A stretch of 6,244 nucleotides of DNA from an uncultured Anaerovibrio sp. (GTDB lineage Bacteria > Bacillota > Negativicutes > Selenomonadales > Selenomonadaceae): positions 1 through 6,244 of the forward strand of contig CAAGDY010000027.1 of assembly GCA_900768695.1 (NCBI GenBank), given 5' to 3'. The notes under the pieces are model-generated. The model saw only the letters and a list, made by a program, of their open reading frames with translations, had not been told where the DNA came from and did not search any database. The translations under genes and the position numbers were made by a program. Positions 5,591-6,244 of this stretch are shown one piece after another; position 1 is the first letter of the stretch, and every line of letters starts with the position of its first letter.

Positions 5591-5767
5591 TGTTCAGACA
5601 TAAGGGATAAGATGTGGTATGTATCCTAAGAAAACCTTTGTTGCGCCTCGTTACTTCATTCATCAGAGCCGAAGGCGATAGATGAATGTTAGTAACGCGA
5701 GGCACAACTAAGAGCGAGAGCGGGTTTTCGTGGATACAGCCACAGCTTATCTATAAAGTCTGAACAA
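5590..5767 (+). repeat. Nested palindromic element 3 (structured repeat family, divergent forward copy)
   Basis: This is a 178-bp palindrome. The paired segments from outside inwards are: 5590-5599 with 5758-5767 (perfect 10 bp, TTGTTCAGAC); 5606-5611 with 5746-5751; 5613-5617 with 5740-5744; 5621-5626 with 5732-5737; 5630-5636 with 5723-5729 (GAAAACC); 5640-5643 with 5705-5708; 5645-5648 with 5700-5703; 5649-5655 with 5691-5697 (CGTTACT); 5657-5664 with 5681-5688 (CATTCATC); and a GCC-GAA-GGC tip at 5668-5676. Family membership rests on TTGTTGCGCCTCGTTACTT aligning with element 1 at 253-271, on the TTAGTA-CGC-AGGC-CAA segment, and on the same AGCGAGAGCG (5713-5722) at the same place on the 3' side. 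The distance from GCCTCG to the end of AGCGAGAGCG is 78 nt, against 79 in the other two. The apical stem sequence is completely different but still paired. Confidence 0.8.
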
Positions 5768-5816
5768 AATGAACTTCACTTACAGGAAATTTACACTCAA
5801 GCATAGGAGAATATTT

Positions 5817-6244
5817 ATGAAAAAAATCGTAGTAGTCATGGGCGGCCCATCCACAGAGGCAGAGGTATCACGCCGCAGCGGCACCGCAATCCTTGAGGCT
5901 CTGAAAACAAAGGGATACAATGCCGAGGGATTGGAGCTGAACCCCGCCACCTTTGCCAAGGATATCAAGGACAGCGGCGCAGAGTTCGTGTTCAACGCCC
6001 TGCACGGCAAATTCGGCGAGGATGGCATCATTCAGGGTACCTTGGAGATGATGGGCATCCCATATACCGGCTCCGGAGTTATGGCAGCTGCCGTAACCAT
6101 GGACAAGGTGGCAACGAAGCGGTTCTTTATGGCAGAGGGGATTCCTACGCCAAAAGCACATACCTATTTCAGATATGAGTTCAGGAAACGGGACCTTGCC
6201 GGAGAGATTTTGCAGGAATTCGGCGTGCCGGTAGTTGTCAAGGC
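5817..6244 (+). CDS. ddl: D-alanine--D-alanine ligase Ddl, N-terminal part (runs off the window)
   Basis: Ddl is a cytoplasmic ATP-grasp ligase that joins two D-Ala, supplying the dipeptide MurF uses. The window holds 142 codons plus 2 bases of an expected 300-360. The ATG at 5817 is preceded by AGGAGA (5805-5810) at a 6-nt spacing. Family signatures are M-G-G-P-S-T-E-A-E-V-S at 8-18, where E16 corresponds to the Glu that contacts the first D-Ala; L-H-G-K-F-G-E-D-G-I-I-Q-G, with H63; and G-I-P-Y-T-G-S-G-V followed by M-D-K-V-A-T-K, which leads into the ATP-grasp domain. A15 replaces the Arg usual in x-E-R-E-V-S. The final visible residues, V-P-V-V-V-K-A, match the strand that carries the ATP-binding Lys. 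The 49-nt stretch after element 3 is its only simple upstream sequence. Whether ddl is cotranscribed with murC through the palindromes is unclear. Confidence 0.95.
   Translation, partial: MKKIVVVMGGPSTEAEVSRRSGTAILEALKTKGYNAEGLELNPATFAKDIKDSGAEFVFNALHGKFGEDGIIQGTLEMMGIPYTGSGVMAAAVTMDKVATKRFFMAEGIPTPKAHTYFRYEFRKRDLAGEILQEFGVPVVVK

Noticed and set aside
5769..5797. Promoter for ddl (ATGAAC with 17-bp spacer and TACACT)
   Set aside because: The -35 matches at three of six positions and the -10 at four, which is chance level in AT-rich sequence. It would also leave almost no room before the ribosome binding site.

Overview
The window is a stretch of a bacterial division and cell wall (dcw) gene cluster, all on the + strand. 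It holds the last 30 codons of murF, then complete mraY, murD, murG and murC, and the first 142 codons of ddl (D-alanine--D-alanine ligase). The products make and assemble the peptidoglycan precursor. MurC and MurD add L-Ala and D-Glu to UDP-MurNAc. Ddl supplies the D-Ala-D-Ala that MurF attaches. MraY moves the finished UDP-MurNAc-pentapeptide onto undecaprenyl phosphate (lipid I), and MurG adds GlcNAc (lipid II). The catalytic motifs of all five families are visible, so the gene names are secure. The style of the proteins (Bacillota-like MurG and MurC) and the moderately GC-rich codon use suggest an anaerobic Bacillota or Negativicutes lineage such as the Selenomonas group. That placement is an inference from memory and is not proven.

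Layout: murF end (to 95); a 366-nt gene-free gap; mraY (462-1415); murD (1439-2815); murG (2844-3959); murC (3977-5350); a 466-nt gene-free gap; ddl (5817 to the window end). The mraY-murD-murG-murC block is tight, with gaps of 17-28 nt, and reads as one operon. I see no ftsW between murD and murG and no murB after murC, where many dcw clusters carry them.

The unusual content lies in the two gaps. The first holds an array of eight 15-16 bp tandem repeats, then a nested palindrome (element 1, 223-365), then a separate hairpin just before the mraY ribosome binding site. The second gap is almost entirely palindromic: element 2 (5355-5573), a small 16-nt hairpin, and element 3 (5590-5767). The three elements are one family. 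They share a core of 78-79 nt and an asymmetric AGCGAGAGCG-like strand, with element 2 inverted relative to the other two. Their outer arms and apical stems differ in sequence yet stay self-complementary in each copy, and several core base pairs show compensatory changes. The family looks like a structured, dispersed repeat whose fold is maintained. I do not recognise it as a named family, and it is the main candidate here for something undescribed. No canonical rho-independent terminator or convincing promoter was found.
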